Assembly: GCA_963809815.1 (NCBI GenBank)
Contig: CAWELM010000024.1
Span: forward strand, 186,001-250,000
DNA: 64,000 bases
DNA from: CAVVJA01 sp963809815
Lineage (GTDB): Bacteria > Actinomycetota > Actinomycetes > Mycobacteriales > Jatrophihabitantaceae
Direction: 5' to 3'
Shown here: positions 35,228 to 43,776 of the stretch, one piece after another
Layout: the number at the start of each line of letters is the position of its first letter
Numbering within the stretch: position 1 is the stretch's first letter
Position numbers and translations under genes: made by a program
The notes under the pieces: model-generated
What the model was told of the DNA's origin: nothing
Databases searched by the model: none
What the model saw: the letters and a program-made list of their open reading frames with translations, nothing else

Positions 35228-35390
35228 CCGTTCTTCCTCAGTCCGCCTACCGGGTTAGCTGACGGGTTCGGGCTGGAAGATGCCCTACAGCACATCGAAG
35301 CCGATGGCCGTGAGCCAACAGCCTCGCTGCGCCGATTCACCCCATGGGACCTGGGTCCCCGGTTCGCTTGGAGGGCACGGAGAACCGTGG
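35228..35390 (-). ncRNA. c-di-AMP riboswitch (ydaO-yuaA type)
   Basis: Read on the minus strand this segment contains GCGAACCGGGGACCC, GGGGTGAATCGG, TGTAGGGC and, near its 3' end, CCCGAACCCGTCAGCTAACC followed by CGGTAGGCGGAC. These are the conserved core blocks of the ydaO-yuaA riboswitch, in the right order. A P1 stem can form between GGTTCTCC (about 35379-35386) and GGAAGAACGG (35228-35237). It ends ~14 bases before the GTG start of the LytM-like gene, so ligand binding could affect ribosome access or transcription. In actinomycetes this class usually precedes cell-wall hydrolase genes and turns them off when c-di-AMP is high. Confidence 0.88.
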
Positions 35391-35728
35391 CCACCTAACG
35401 TGCGATTCGGCAGTAACCGGCTCGGCGGCCCCCGGCGGGACCGGTCGACCGAACAGGCCGCGTCGAGGCTACTGGCTCGGGAGTGGGAACACCAGGCCGG
35501 CTTGTGCGCGTCTCGATCAAACGCACTGTGCGGGAGTTGGCGTCCTAGGCGTGGTGACCCGGGGGGCTTGGTGAAGCTGGCCTTCCTGGGTTGCGGAGCT
35601 GTCCCACTGGTATCGCGGACGCGAGGAAGGCGACGGCTCGAACACCCGGCGAAGGATCGACCAGCGTCGGTCGGCGAGGTTGGATAACCCGGAGACCTGA
35701 TCACCAATCAACCAGCTGGGAGACAGCG
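35391..35728. other. Intergenic region between riboswitch and divergent gene
   Basis: About 340 bases hold the promoter region for the riboswitch transcript and for the plus-strand gene at 35729. I see no gene here and no clear -10/-35 pair. Confidence 0.5.
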
Positions 35729-36403
35729 GTGAGCGAACTCGAGTCGGCCGGCAAGCTCACCGCAACGCGGGACGGGTGGCACCGTGTCGCCGAGCATGTC
35801 CTCGCTGCCGCCCAGTACGCCGACACCGGCAAGATCGGTCTGCGGCCATCGACGGCCGGCTTCGCGACAGCTCGCCCGCTACCCGGGGGACGCCAGCTCC
35901 GCGTGGCGGAGGCGGAGCTCATCGTCACCGACAGTGCCGGGAGCCGCCGCGCGCCACTGACCACGGTCGGCGCAGCCGCCCAATTCGCCGGCGTCACACC
36001 GGGGATGCCGGAGCGGGTCTACCAACCAGCGACGCCGCTGGACCTCGATGATCCATTGGCTATCGACCCGGCAAGCGCCTGGGTACTCGCGGAGTGGTAT
36101 CAACTCGGCGACGCGGCATTGCGGCGGTTCGCCGACGAGGTCGGGGCGGACCCCGGATTGCCGATCCTCTGGCCGGAGCACTTCGACCTGGCGATCACCA
36201 TCGACGGGGTGAATTACGGCGTGTCGCCGGGAGATGTCGACGTCGAACGCCCGTACCTCTACGTCGGGCCGCAGGCGGGACCTCCGGTGCGCGACACATT
36301 CTGGAACGCCGCGTTCGGCGCGACCGCGACGATCGACGAGATGCCGTCTGCCGATGACGCGGTGGCGTTCTTCCACCAGGGCCGCAAGCGGCTTCGGGCT
36401 TGA
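35729..36403 (+). CDS. Conserved hypothetical protein
   Basis: The 224-residue cytosolic protein begins SELESAGKLTATRDGWHRVA, and contains PLAIDPASAWVLAEWYQLGDAALRRF, LPILWPEHFDLAITIDGVNYGVSPGD and PYLYVGPQ. I recall similar actinobacterial proteins only as uncharacterised. The HFDLAI...GVNYGVSPGD and RPYLYVGP strings suggest a beta-rich fold, perhaps a lipocalin-like barrel; this is a guess. The GTG start has no strong ribosome site. Its stop lies six bases before a perfect palindrome shared with the convergent bkdC gene. Confidence 0.7.
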   Translation: MSELESAGKLTATRDGWHRVAEHVLAAAQYADTGKIGLRPSTAGFATARPLPGGRQLRVAEAELIVTDSAGSRRAPLTTVGAAAQFAGVTPGMPERVYQPATPLDLDDPLAIDPASAWVLAEWYQLGDAALRRFADEVGADPGLPILWPEHFDLAITIDGVNYGVSPGDVDVERPYLYVGPQAGPPVRDTFWNAAFGATATIDEMPSADDAVAFFHQGRKRLRA

Positions 36404-36408
36404 TGGCG

Positions 36409-36432
36409 CTAGTGTCCCGCGCGGGACACTAG
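36409..36432. terminator. Perfect 24-base palindrome, bidirectional terminator
   Basis: CTAGTGTCCC (36409-36418) and GGGACACTAG (36423-36432) pair perfectly around GCGC. The palindrome lies between two convergent genes and includes the stop codon of bkdC (plus-strand CTA, 36429-36431). Confidence 0.8.
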
Positions 36433-37631
36433 AGGTCGGCCAGCACCCGGACCGGTGATTCGACGCAATCCGCGACGTAGCGCAGGAATCCACCGGCCAC
36501 TCCGCCGTCGCATGCCCGGTGGTCGAACGCGAGCGTGAGCTGACCGATCTGCCGCACTGTCAGTTCCCCATCAACCGCCCACGGACGGGACATGATCCGG
36601 CCAAGGCCCAGAATCGCGACCTCGGGGTAGTTGATGATTGCGGCCGATCCGTCGACGCCGAAGACGCCGTAGTTGTTGACGGTGAACGTTCCGCCGGTCA
36701 GCTCGTGAGGTGTCAGTGACCCCGATCGCGCGGCGGTTGTAAGCCGGGCGATCGCCGCGGACAGCGACCGGGTTGTGAGCTGTTGCGCGTCCTGGACGAC
36801 GGGCACCATCAGCCCGCGATCGGTTTGGGCGGCGAAGCCGAGGTTCACCCGATCGAGGAGGACGACCTGGTCCGCCTCGACCCGCGAATTCAGTTCGGGA
36901 TACCGGCTAAGGCCGGCAATCGCGAAGCGGGCCAGCAGGGCGACGATGCTCACCGGCGTGGCGTCCGAATTCGCGTTGAGCTCGGCGCGGGCCGTGAGCA
37001 GCTCGGTGGCGTCAACGTCGACCCATACCGTCGCCTCGGGAATCTCTCGACGTGATCGGGTGAGTCGGTCGACTGCAGTCCGCCGCGCGCCTCGCAACGG
37101 AATCGTCCGCTGACTCTCATCAGGCTGGGCGCCCGTCGACTCCGCGGCAACGGAGGCCTTCCGCGCGATCACCGACTCGACGTCGTGACGCAGGACGATG
37201 CCGTCCGGACCGGAGCCGCGGACTTGTCGCACATCGACACCGTGCTCGTGGGCCAGCCGCCGCACGAGTGGGGAGATGACCCCGATCCGGACGGGCGGGG
37301 AGCTCTTGCTCTTGCGGGCAGGGCGGGAGCGCTGGGTTCGGCTGGTCGTGTCGCTGATCCCGTAGCCGACGAGTACCGGGCCGCCGTCGGCGGGCATGGC
37401 GGCGTCAATGGTGAGTAGGGCGGACCCGACGGACACCGAGGTTCCCGCCGTTCCGTGCAGTGTCCGCACCGTTCCGGCGAACGGGCTTGGCAGTTCGACC
37501 GTGGCCTTGGCGGTCTCAACCTCGACGACCGGTTGATCAACGGAGACCTGGTCGCCAATCTCGACCAGCCAGCGGATGATCTCCGCCTCGGTGAGTCCCT
37601 CACCAAGATCGGGCAGTAGGAAATCTGGCAT
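36429..37631 (-). CDS. bkdC: 2-oxoacid dehydrogenase E2 (branched-chain type)
   Basis: The 400-residue dihydrolipoyl acyltransferase has one lipoyl domain with the modified Lys in VVEVETAKATVELPSP. A peripheral-subunit-binding domain follows (ISPLVRRLAHEHGVDVRQV), then the catalytic core with DHRACDGGVAGGFLRYV; the His and Asp are catalytic. It transfers the acyl group to CoA in the branched-chain 2-oxoacid dehydrogenase complex. The ATG (MPDFLLPDLGEGL) lies seven bases after the E1 beta stop. E3 (lipoamide dehydrogenase) is not in the window. Confidence 0.9.
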   Translation of the reverse strand: MPDFLLPDLGEGLTEAEIIRWLVEIGDQVSVDQPVVEVETAKATVELPSPFAGTVRTLHGTAGTSVSVGSALLTIDAAMPADGGPVLVGYGISDTTSRTQRSRPARKSKSSPPVRIGVISPLVRRLAHEHGVDVRQVRGSGPDGIVLRHDVESVIARKASVAAESTGAQPDESQRTIPLRGARRTAVDRLTRSRREIPEATVWVDVDATELLTARAELNANSDATPVSIVALLARFAIAGLSRYPELNSRVEADQVVLLDRVNLGFAAQTDRGLMVPVVQDAQQLTTRSLSAAIARLTTAARSGSLTPHELTGGTFTVNNYGVFGVDGSAAIINYPEVAILGLGRIMSRPWAVDGELTVRQIGQLTLAFDHRACDGGVAGGFLRYVADCVESPVRVLADL

Positions 37632-37638
37632 CAGGGCG

Positions 37639-38682
37639 TTAGCCCATCTCATCCGGCAGCACGACGTGGTCGTCCCACTGCAGGCGTTCTATCGCATCCA
37701 ATACCCGATCGACGCTTGGCAAGTGGTGACTCTCCAACATGGGCGGCGGGTAGGGGATGTCCAGTCCAGTGACGCGCAGGATCGGTGCTTCGAGATAGTG
37801 GAAGCAAGACTCGGTGAGCCGCGCGGCAACCTCGGCGCCGTAGCCGCAGAAGCCGGACGCCTCATGCACGACGATGGCTCGCCCGGTTCGGCGCACTGAC
37901 TCGCTGACGGTCGCGTCGTCGAACGGAGCAAGGGTTCGCAGATCGATGACTTCCACGTCGTAACCGAGGCGCGCGCCGGCCTCGGCCACCTCCAACGCGG
38001 TGGTCGCCATCGCCCCATAACTGATGAGAGTCACACCTGATCCGGGGCGCCGAACGACCGCATGCGTGAGCGAGCAAGTATCGAGACGGCGGGCAATCGG
38101 CGCCTTGGCCCAGTACTGCCGTTTAGGCTCCAGGAAGATCACCGGGTCCGGGCAGTCGATCGCGGCTCGCAGCATGGTGTAGGCGTCGTCGGGCGTGCCC
38201 GGCGTGACGACCCTGAGTCCGGCCGTGTGCGTATAGAAAACCTCGGATGAATCGCTGTGATGCTCGACGCCGCCAATGCCGCCGCCGTACGGGATGCGGA
38301 TCACTACCGGCATCTCGATGTGACCCCGAGATCTGTTGCGCAGTTTCGCGAGGTGGCTCGTGATCTGTTCGAACGCTGGATAGGCGAAGGCGTCGAACTG
38401 AATCTCCACGACCGGTCGCATACCGTTCATCGCCATGCCGATTGCCGTGCCGACGATGCCCGCCTCGGCCAGCGGCGTGTCGAACACTCGCGTTTCACCG
38501 AAGCGGCTGGCCAAACCGTCGGTAACTCGGAATACGCCACCGAGCGGGCCGACATCCTCGCCATACACGACGACTCGCTCGTCGGCGGAAAGGGCGTCGG
38601 TGAGCGCCAGATTCAACGCTCCGGCCATGCTGACCGGCTCATCAGTCGACCGAGCCGAAGCCTCGCGCGTTGTCTCGGTCAT
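37639..38682 (-). CDS. bkdB: 2-oxoacid dehydrogenase E1 beta subunit
   Basis: The 347-residue protein has MAGALNLALTDALSADERVVVYGEDVGPLGG and ETRVFDTPLAEAGIVGTAIGMAMNGMRPVVEIQFDAFAYPA, the conserved TPP-proximal and subunit-contact regions of E1 beta. EASGFCGYGAEVAARLTE marks the transketolase C-terminal domain. With E1 alpha it decarboxylates a 2-oxoacid and loads the acyl group on E2. The ATG overlaps the E1 alpha stop by four bases. Confidence 0.92.
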   Translation of the reverse strand: MTETTREASARSTDEPVSMAGALNLALTDALSADERVVVYGEDVGPLGGVFRVTDGLASRFGETRVFDTPLAEAGIVGTAIGMAMNGMRPVVEIQFDAFAYPAFEQITSHLAKLRNRSRGHIEMPVVIRIPYGGGIGGVEHHSDSSEVFYTHTAGLRVVTPGTPDDAYTMLRAAIDCPDPVIFLEPKRQYWAKAPIARRLDTCSLTHAVVRRPGSGVTLISYGAMATTALEVAEAGARLGYDVEVIDLRTLAPFDDATVSESVRRTGRAIVVHEASGFCGYGAEVAARLTESCFHYLEAPILRVTGLDIPYPPPMLESHHLPSVDRVLDAIERLQWDDHVVLPDEMG

Positions 38683-39773
38683 GCCGCGTCAGCGGCGACT
38701 CGGCGGGCCTGCCGCCGCAGGTGCTCGGGTAGGTCGGCATACACATGGCGGAACAGATCTTCCGTGTCTAGTTCGGGATCGACGCTCATTCGCTGTCTGA
38801 ACGATTCCGCGAAGGACTCGGCGTGATCCGCGATGGCCTGCCGCGCGAAGGTGTCTAACGATCCGCGCGCCGACAAGTAGTGGTCCAGCCGGTCGACGGG
38901 ATCGCGGGCCAGCCAGAGCAGCACCTCGTCATTGCTGCGGTACCGGCTCGCGTCGTCGGCGTTGGTGTGAGCCTCGATCCGATAAGTGCGAGCCTCGATG
39001 AGCGTTGGACCACCGCCGCGGCGGGCGTGCTCGAGAGCATCGCCCACCGCGACCGTGACCGCGGCGGCGTCGTTGCCGTCGACGTACTGGGCGGACATCC
39101 CGTAGCCGATGCCCTTGTGGGCAAACGTCCGCGCCGCGCTTTGCTTGTTCGTTGGCACGCTGATCGCGTAACCGTTGTTCTGCACCAGGAACACGACCGG
39201 TGCCCGCCATACCGCCGCGAAGTTGAGCGCCTCGTGGGCATCGCCCTCGCTCGTGGCCCCGTCGCCCATCATCACCAACGCGGCCGTCGACTCGCCCTTG
39301 AGCGCCGCCGCGCGGGCGAATCCCACCGCATGACAGGAATTCGTCGCGAGCGGCGTGCACTGCGGCGCGACCCGAAGCTCGTACGGGTCGTAGCCCAGAT
39401 GCCAATTCCCGCGAAGAAGAGTCAGCGCGGCGACCGGATCAACGCCGCGCGTCACGATTGCGACGCTGTCGCGATAGGTCGGAAACAGCCAATCCCGCTC
39501 CTGCAGTGCGCGAACGGCTCCGACCTGGCACGCCTCCTGCCCGCGGGAGGACGGGTAAACGGCCAGCCGCCCCTGTTTGGTCAACGCGGTTGCCTGGGCG
39601 TCGAATCGGCGGCCGAGCACCATCGCGCTGTAGAGATCCAGTACCACGTCGTCGGCCGGTCGGCGCAACCCGCTCCCTTCGACGGGCGAGCCGTCGGCTG
39701 CTATCAAGGCCAGCGGTTCGTCGCTTGGGAGCGCACCGGCTGACGACCCGGCGAACGTCTCGGTGGCTGTCAT
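38679..39773 (-). CDS. bkdA: 2-oxoacid dehydrogenase E1 alpha subunit
   Basis: The 364-residue protein carries the TPP/Mg motif GDGATSEGDAHEALNFAAVW through NNGYAIS and the phosphorylation-loop-like YRIEAHTNADDASRYR, typical of the branched-chain E1 alpha subunit. SSRGQEACQVGAVRALQERD is the N-terminal substrate-channel segment. The start is the ATG of MTATETFAG; the longer in-frame extension would reach toward the divergent regulator. It is the first gene of the bkd operon, with 129 bases to the Lrp gene. Confidence 0.9.
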   Translation of the reverse strand: MTATETFAGSSAGALPSDEPLALIAADGSPVEGSGLRRPADDVVLDLYSAMVLGRRFDAQATALTKQGRLAVYPSSRGQEACQVGAVRALQERDWLFPTYRDSVAIVTRGVDPVAALTLLRGNWHLGYDPYELRVAPQCTPLATNSCHAVGFARAAALKGESTAALVMMGDGATSEGDAHEALNFAAVWRAPVVFLVQNNGYAISVPTNKQSAARTFAHKGIGYGMSAQYVDGNDAAAVTVAVGDALEHARRGGGPTLIEARTYRIEAHTNADDASRYRSNDEVLLWLARDPVDRLDHYLSARGSLDTFARQAIADHAESFAESFRQRMSVDPELDTEDLFRHVYADLPEHLRRQARRVAADAA

Positions 39774-39902
39774 CGCACCTCCAGCTCGGCGGCGCACCCC
39801 GTGGTGGTCCGTGCCAGAATTGTCCGGCGACTGGAGCCAAGTCTCCACCAATGCGCGATGATCCTGGACGATTGGCCCCGACGAGCATTAATCTCAGGCA
39901 AC

Positions 39903-40418
39903 ATGGATCTCGCATCGCGTAGCCGGGCCCATGACCCTGGACATCCGGCGTCGCTCGATGAGACGGACTGGCGAATCGTGCGCGCTCTGCGGGCAGACGG
40001 CCGGTTGTCCATGCGCACTCTTGCTGCTCGCCTGCACATCTCGCGGGCCGGGGTGTACGCCCGCGTCGAACGGCTACAGCGGGCCGGAGTGATCGTGGGA
40101 TATTCCGCGGTCATCGATCCCGAGCGTTGCGGATACGGCATCTCCGCCTACGTTCACATCAAGATCAGCCAGCACTCGTGGAAGTCGGTCCGAGAGCGCG
40201 TCACGAAGATCCCGGAGGTCTGGCACGCCGCGCTGGTGTCCGGTGAGAACGATCTCGTCCTGCTCATCCGAACCCGCGACGCGGCCACCATGCGGGACCT
40301 GGTGCTCAACCGGCTGCAAACCATGCCCGACGTGCTGTCTACCCAGACGGTCCTCATCCTCGATGAGCCGCGGATCGATGGCGCTGCCGACGAGCATGAG
40401 ATCGGAAGTGCCGGATGA
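39903..40418 (+). CDS. Lrp/AsnC-family regulator next to bkd
   Basis: The 171-residue protein has the AsnC helix-turn-helix (LDETDWRIVRALRADGRLSMRTLAARLHISRAGVYARVERLQ). The RAM effector domain follows (GISAYVHIKISQHSWKSVRERV ... VWHAALVSGENDLVLLIRTRD). Lrp-type BkdR proteins sense branched-chain amino acids and control bkd operons. Its position, divergent from E1 alpha, makes it the likely regulator. The start is the ATG of MDLASRS. The TGA overlaps the acylphosphatase ATG. Confidence 0.9.
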   Translation: MDLASRSRAHDPGHPASLDETDWRIVRALRADGRLSMRTLAARLHISRAGVYARVERLQRAGVIVGYSAVIDPERCGYGISAYVHIKISQHSWKSVRERVTKIPEVWHAALVSGENDLVLLIRTRDAATMRDLVLNRLQTMPDVLSTQTVLILDEPRIDGAADEHEIGSAG

Positions 40419-40696
40419 CCAACGACGGGGTGCGCCTCGACGCGCGGATCGACGGCTGGGTGCAAGGCGTCGGATTCCGCTGGTGGACGCGGGATCAGGC
40501 CCGTCGGCTCGGCCTGGCCGGCACCGCGACCAATCTCCGTGACGGTTCGGTGCGGATCGTCGCCGAAGGGTCGCAGCGCGCCTGCGCGACGTTGCTGGAT
40601 CTGGTCCGCAGCGGCCACGCACCAGGTGTTGTCCGGTCAGTGGACGTCGAATGGGGTCAAGCGGCCGGAGGCTTCTCAGGATTCTCCGTCAGTTGA
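40415..40696 (+). CDS. acyP: Acylphosphatase
   Basis: The 93-residue protein has the acylphosphatase signature: DARIDGWVQGVGFRWWTRDQ (the Arg is catalytic) and GTATNLRDGSVRIVAEG (the Asn is catalytic). It hydrolyses acyl phosphates such as acetyl phosphate or 1,3-bisphosphoglycerate. The ATG overlaps the lrp stop (ATGA). Its last 21 bases overlap the 3' end of the convergent MFS gene. Confidence 0.93.
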   Translation: MTNDGVRLDARIDGWVQGVGFRWWTRDQARRLGLAGTATNLRDGSVRIVAEGSQRACATLLDLVRSGHAPGVVRSVDVEWGQAAGGFSGFSVS

Positions 40697-41935
40697 GACG
40701 CTCTTGTGCAACTTCGCCCAGCGCAGGGCCAGCGGAAGGGCCATCACCATTCCCAGGAGTCCCGCGAGGGCGAGGGCCTGCTGCACATCGAGAACCTGCG
40801 CAATAGCGCTGAACAGGAGGATGCCCAGTCCCTGCACCCCGAGGAGCCCAGCGGCGGCCAAGCCGAACGCGCGGGCTCGCTCAGTCGGATCCACCAGCTG
40901 GACGAACGTGATGGCGGCCTGCGCCTGGTACGCACAGCACAAGCCGGTCAGGACCCAGAGTCCGATCGACCCCCAGAAGCTTGGACTCGAAATGCACACA
41001 ACGAGCGGGGCACCCGCGAGCAAAGCCAACCAGCCGATTAACGCCGTGCGCCTCCGGGGCTCTACCCAGCGTATGAACAGCCAGGTAGCGATGGCAGTGC
41101 CGGTTGGTATCGCGGCGAGTAGCAGGCCGACGGAGCCGGCGCCACCCGCGCCGATGTGCTCGGCGTACGGCGCCGCAAGTCCTTCCGGCGCCGTGTAGAA
41201 CGCGGCCAGCCAGGCCAGCAACATCAGCGTTCGCAACCGCGGATCGCTGAACACCAGCCGCACCCCGGACGAGACCATGCGCAGGTAAGGCTCGGCCTCT
41301 GGACTCGTGCCACGCGCCGGCGAGGGCCGGTCCCGGACGAATAGCCGAAGGATCAACGCTGAGAAACCGAAGGTCACCGCATCAAGGAACAGCCCCCAAT
41401 GAGCTCCGATCGTCGCAATCAGCGCTCCGCCAGCGGCAAAGCCAACGAGCTGGGTGACCTGCAGCGTTGTCGTTCGCAGACCGGAACCAAGCGCGTAGTA
41501 CTCGCCGCTCAGAATGTCGGGCAGTAGGGCGCTTTCGGCGGCGAGGAACGGTCGGCCGATCAGCACGACGACCACCAACACCGCGGCCAAGGCCGGGAGC
41601 GGCAGCCACGGAAGCGCCATGACGACGAGCAGCACCATCCGGCTCAAGTCGCACCAGATCATCACTGCGCGCCGCGGATACCGGTCGGCCAGCGGTGAGA
41701 GGAATGCGCCGCCTACTACTGACGGTAGGTAGGTCAGCGCATAGGTGATGCCGGTGAGAGCGGCCGATCCGGTGCGGGCGAAGACCAAGACCGTCAACGC
41801 GACCCGGGCGATCTGATCGCCGACAAGGGATTGCACATCGGCGAGCCAGATGGCACGAAATTCGGGGACCCGCAGAACGTCGGTGTACGTGGGGCGCCGA
41901 ACAGCGATACTTACGGCGGCTCCCATGGCCCCCAC
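40676..41935 (-). CDS. MFS transporter
   Basis: The 419-residue protein has about twelve hydrophobic segments and the MFS-3/enterobactin-exporter-like start FRAIWLADVQSLVGDQIARVALTVLVFARTG. SPLADRYPRRAVMIWCDLSR is the loop 2-3 motif A and GTSPEAEPYLRMVSSGVRLV the central loop. Such transporters export drugs or siderophores; the substrate is unknown. Start MGAMGAAVSI at 41935 is the first in-frame ATG. Confidence 0.85.
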   Translation of the reverse strand: MGAMGAAVSIAVRRPTYTDVLRVPEFRAIWLADVQSLVGDQIARVALTVLVFARTGSAALTGITYALTYLPSVVGGAFLSPLADRYPRRAVMIWCDLSRMVLLVVMALPWLPLPALAAVLVVVVLIGRPFLAAESALLPDILSGEYYALGSGLRTTTLQVTQLVGFAAGGALIATIGAHWGLFLDAVTFGFSALILRLFVRDRPSPARGTSPEAEPYLRMVSSGVRLVFSDPRLRTLMLLAWLAAFYTAPEGLAAPYAEHIGAGGAGSVGLLLAAIPTGTAIATWLFIRWVEPRRRTALIGWLALLAGAPLVVCISSPSFWGSIGLWVLTGLCCAYQAQAAITFVQLVDPTERARAFGLAAAGLLGVQGLGILLFSAIAQVLDVQQALALAGLLGMVMALPLALRWAKLHKSVSTDGES

Positions 41936-42034
41936 TGTAGGTGTGTTCGGTCAGTTACCTTTCGCCGTGCAGGCGATACTTTCGTTGGAAGGTATTGACT
42001 CCGCGCTAGATTCCGTCCGGAGCTTCTAGTGATC

Positions 42035-42112
42035 GTTTCGTCGTGATCGTGGACTTGTTTCGTCGTGATCGTGGACTTATAGCCTCAGCGCGACAATAAG
42101 TCCGAGATCATC
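42035..42112 (+). repeat. Two tandem 22-bp units plus inverted partner
   Basis: Two exact 22-base copies beginning GTTTCGTCGTGATCGTGGAC occupy 42035-42056 and 42057-42078. They are followed by AATAAGTCCGAGATCAT, an imperfect reverse complement of TGATCGTGGACTTAT. The core TCGTGATCNTGGACTTA also occurs at 16412-16428. It lies between the MFS and CoA-binding genes. Confidence 0.8.
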
Positions 42113-42133
42113 GTCGGATTCTCGGCGGACGGT

Positions 42134-42556
42134 TTATGCGCGCGGGGACATGCGCAGTGCGTAGCGGGCGCGTTCGACCGCCAGGCAACGATCTTCGACA
42201 TATGCCAGACCGCCCTCGTCGGCGATGCGGTGCGCTTCGGCCGAGACGATGCCCTGTTGCAGCCACAATGCGCTGGCACCCGCCGCGACCGCCTGGCGAG
42301 CGACGTCCGCCGCGTCGCGGGACGGTCGGAAGACGTTGACCAGGCCGATCGGTCCGTCGGGAATGTCGGCGAGCGTGCGGTAGGCCCGTTCGCCGAAGAT
42401 TTCATCGGCGTGCGGGTTGACCGGGATGATCCGCCAGCCGTAGCGCTGCATCACCGCTGGGATCGCGTGCGCAGCCTTCTCCGGATGCACGCTCGCACCA
42501 ACGACAACGATCGTGTCGTAGGTGCGCAGGAGTTCCTCGGTGTCCGCGTACCTCAC
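42134..42556 (-). CDS. CoA-binding protein (YccU-like)
   Basis: The 140-residue protein has the Rossmann-like CoA-binding fold of the YccU/CoA_binding_2 family: TYDTIVVVGASVHPEKAAHAIP, GWRIIPVNPHADEIFGERAYRTL and GASALWLQQGIVSAEA. Its role is unknown; acetylation-linked or redox roles have been proposed for relatives. Its GTG start overlaps the stop of the antiporter gene (GTGA), so it is coupled to the K+/H+ antiporter pair. Confidence 0.85.
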   Translation of the reverse strand: MRYADTEELLRTYDTIVVVGASVHPEKAAHAIPAVMQRYGWRIIPVNPHADEIFGERAYRTLADIPDGPIGLVNVFRPSRDAADVARQAVAAGASALWLQQGIVSAEAHRIADEGGLAYVEDRCLAVERARYALRMSPRA

Positions 42557-43770
42557 GACGCCACGGTAGGCTCTTGCGACGCTCGGCGCCGTCGCGGCTC
42601 CGGTTTGAGTCGGTCGGGCAGCCGCTGAACCGCCGCGCCGATAATGATCGTCAACAAGACGTAGCAAGCGGTCAGCGGCCCGATCTCTGCCTCGGCCCCG
42701 GCCGCTACGGCGAGCGCCGCCATCACCACGGAGAACTCGCCGCGAGGGATCAGCGCGACGGCGGCGCGCCACCGCCCGCGCCGCTTGACCTTGACTCGTT
42801 GAGCGGCGATGTAACCCGTGGCCAGCTTGGTGACGGAGGTGATCACGGCGAGCGCCAGGGCTGGCAGCAGCACTGGCGGCAGGGATCCAGGGCTGGTCGA
42901 GAGTCCGAAAAAGACGAAGAACACAGCCGCAAACAGGTCTCGTAATGGAGTCAGCAGCTCGGCCGCTGTCTGTGCAACGGTTCCCGAAACCGCTATGCCG
43001 ACGAGGAAGGCGCCAACCGCGGCCGATACCTTGAGCGCCTCGGCGATACCGGCGACGAGCAGCGTCAGACCAAGGATGCCGAGCAGCAGCGACTCGTTGT
43101 CCTTCGCCGAGACCAGCGTCGTCACATGATGTCCGTACCGCGTGGCTACGAGCATGACGACCGCGATTGTGGCGACGGCGATCGAGATAGCGAGGAAGAT
43201 CCCGCCGGTGCCACCTCCGGCGAGCAGCGCGGTGAGCAGCGGGAGATAGAGCGCCATCGCCAGGTCTTCTATCACGAGCACACCCAAGACGACCGGCGTT
43301 TCGCGGTTACCCAGCCGGCCGTTGTCGGCGAGCAGTTTGGCGATGACACCGGACGAGGACACCCACGTGATGCCGGCGAGGGCCACCGTGGCCGGCACCC
43401 CCCAGCCGGCGATCAACGCAAGCGCAGCACCGGGCATTGCGTTCAGGACTCCGTCGATGACTCCGATTGGTGTCTGGGTGCGGATGCTGGCTGTGAGCTC
43501 ATCGGCGGAGTATTCCAAGCCAAGCATGAGCAGGAGCAGGATGACACCGATATCCGCGGCGACATTGACGAAATCCCGACTGGCCGACAGGGCGAGAAAT
43601 CCGCCTTGACCGAAGGCAAGTCCGGCCAACAGGTAGATGGGAATGACCGGGAAGCCGATCCGCTGGGCGAGTCGGCCGAGCAGGCCGAGCACGAAGAGGA
43701 TGGACCCGAGTTCGACGAGCAGGACGGCGACGTGCGCTCCCGAGGTCTCCGCTGCCGCCACGACCTCCAT
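42553..43770 (-). CDS. Cation:proton antiporter (CPA2, KhtU-like)
   Basis: The 405-residue membrane protein has about twelve spans and the CPA2 features PVIPIYLLAGLAFGQGG, ADIGVILLLLMLGLEYSADEL and LVIEDLAMALYLPLLTALLA. KVSAAVGAFLVGIAVSG lies in a later span. It lacks the KTN domain of KefB/C. The upstream gene supplies a TrkA-C subunit, so the pair matches KhtT-KhtU, which exports K+ (or NH4+) in exchange for protons. It lies six bases after the regulator gene. Confidence 0.88.
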   Translation of the reverse strand: MEVVAAAETSGAHVAVLLVELGSILFVLGLLGRLAQRIGFPVIPIYLLAGLAFGQGGFLALSASRDFVNVAADIGVILLLLMLGLEYSADELTASIRTQTPIGVIDGVLNAMPGAALALIAGWGVPATVALAGITWVSSSGVIAKLLADNGRLGNRETPVVLGVLVIEDLAMALYLPLLTALLAGGGTGGIFLAISIAVATIAVVMLVATRYGHHVTTLVSAKDNESLLLGILGLTLLVAGIAEALKVSAAVGAFLVGIAVSGTVAQTAAELLTPLRDLFAAVFFVFFGLSTSPGSLPPVLLPALALAVITSVTKLATGYIAAQRVKVKRRGRWRAAVALIPRGEFSVVMAALAVAAGAEAEIGPLTACYVLLTIIIGAAVQRLPDRLKPEPRRRRASQEPTVAS

Positions 43771-43776
43771 CGAGAA

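Noticed and set aside
35215..35394. N-terminal extension of the LytM-like protein
   Set aside because: The sequence is the c-di-AMP riboswitch aptamer, so it is an untranslated leader.
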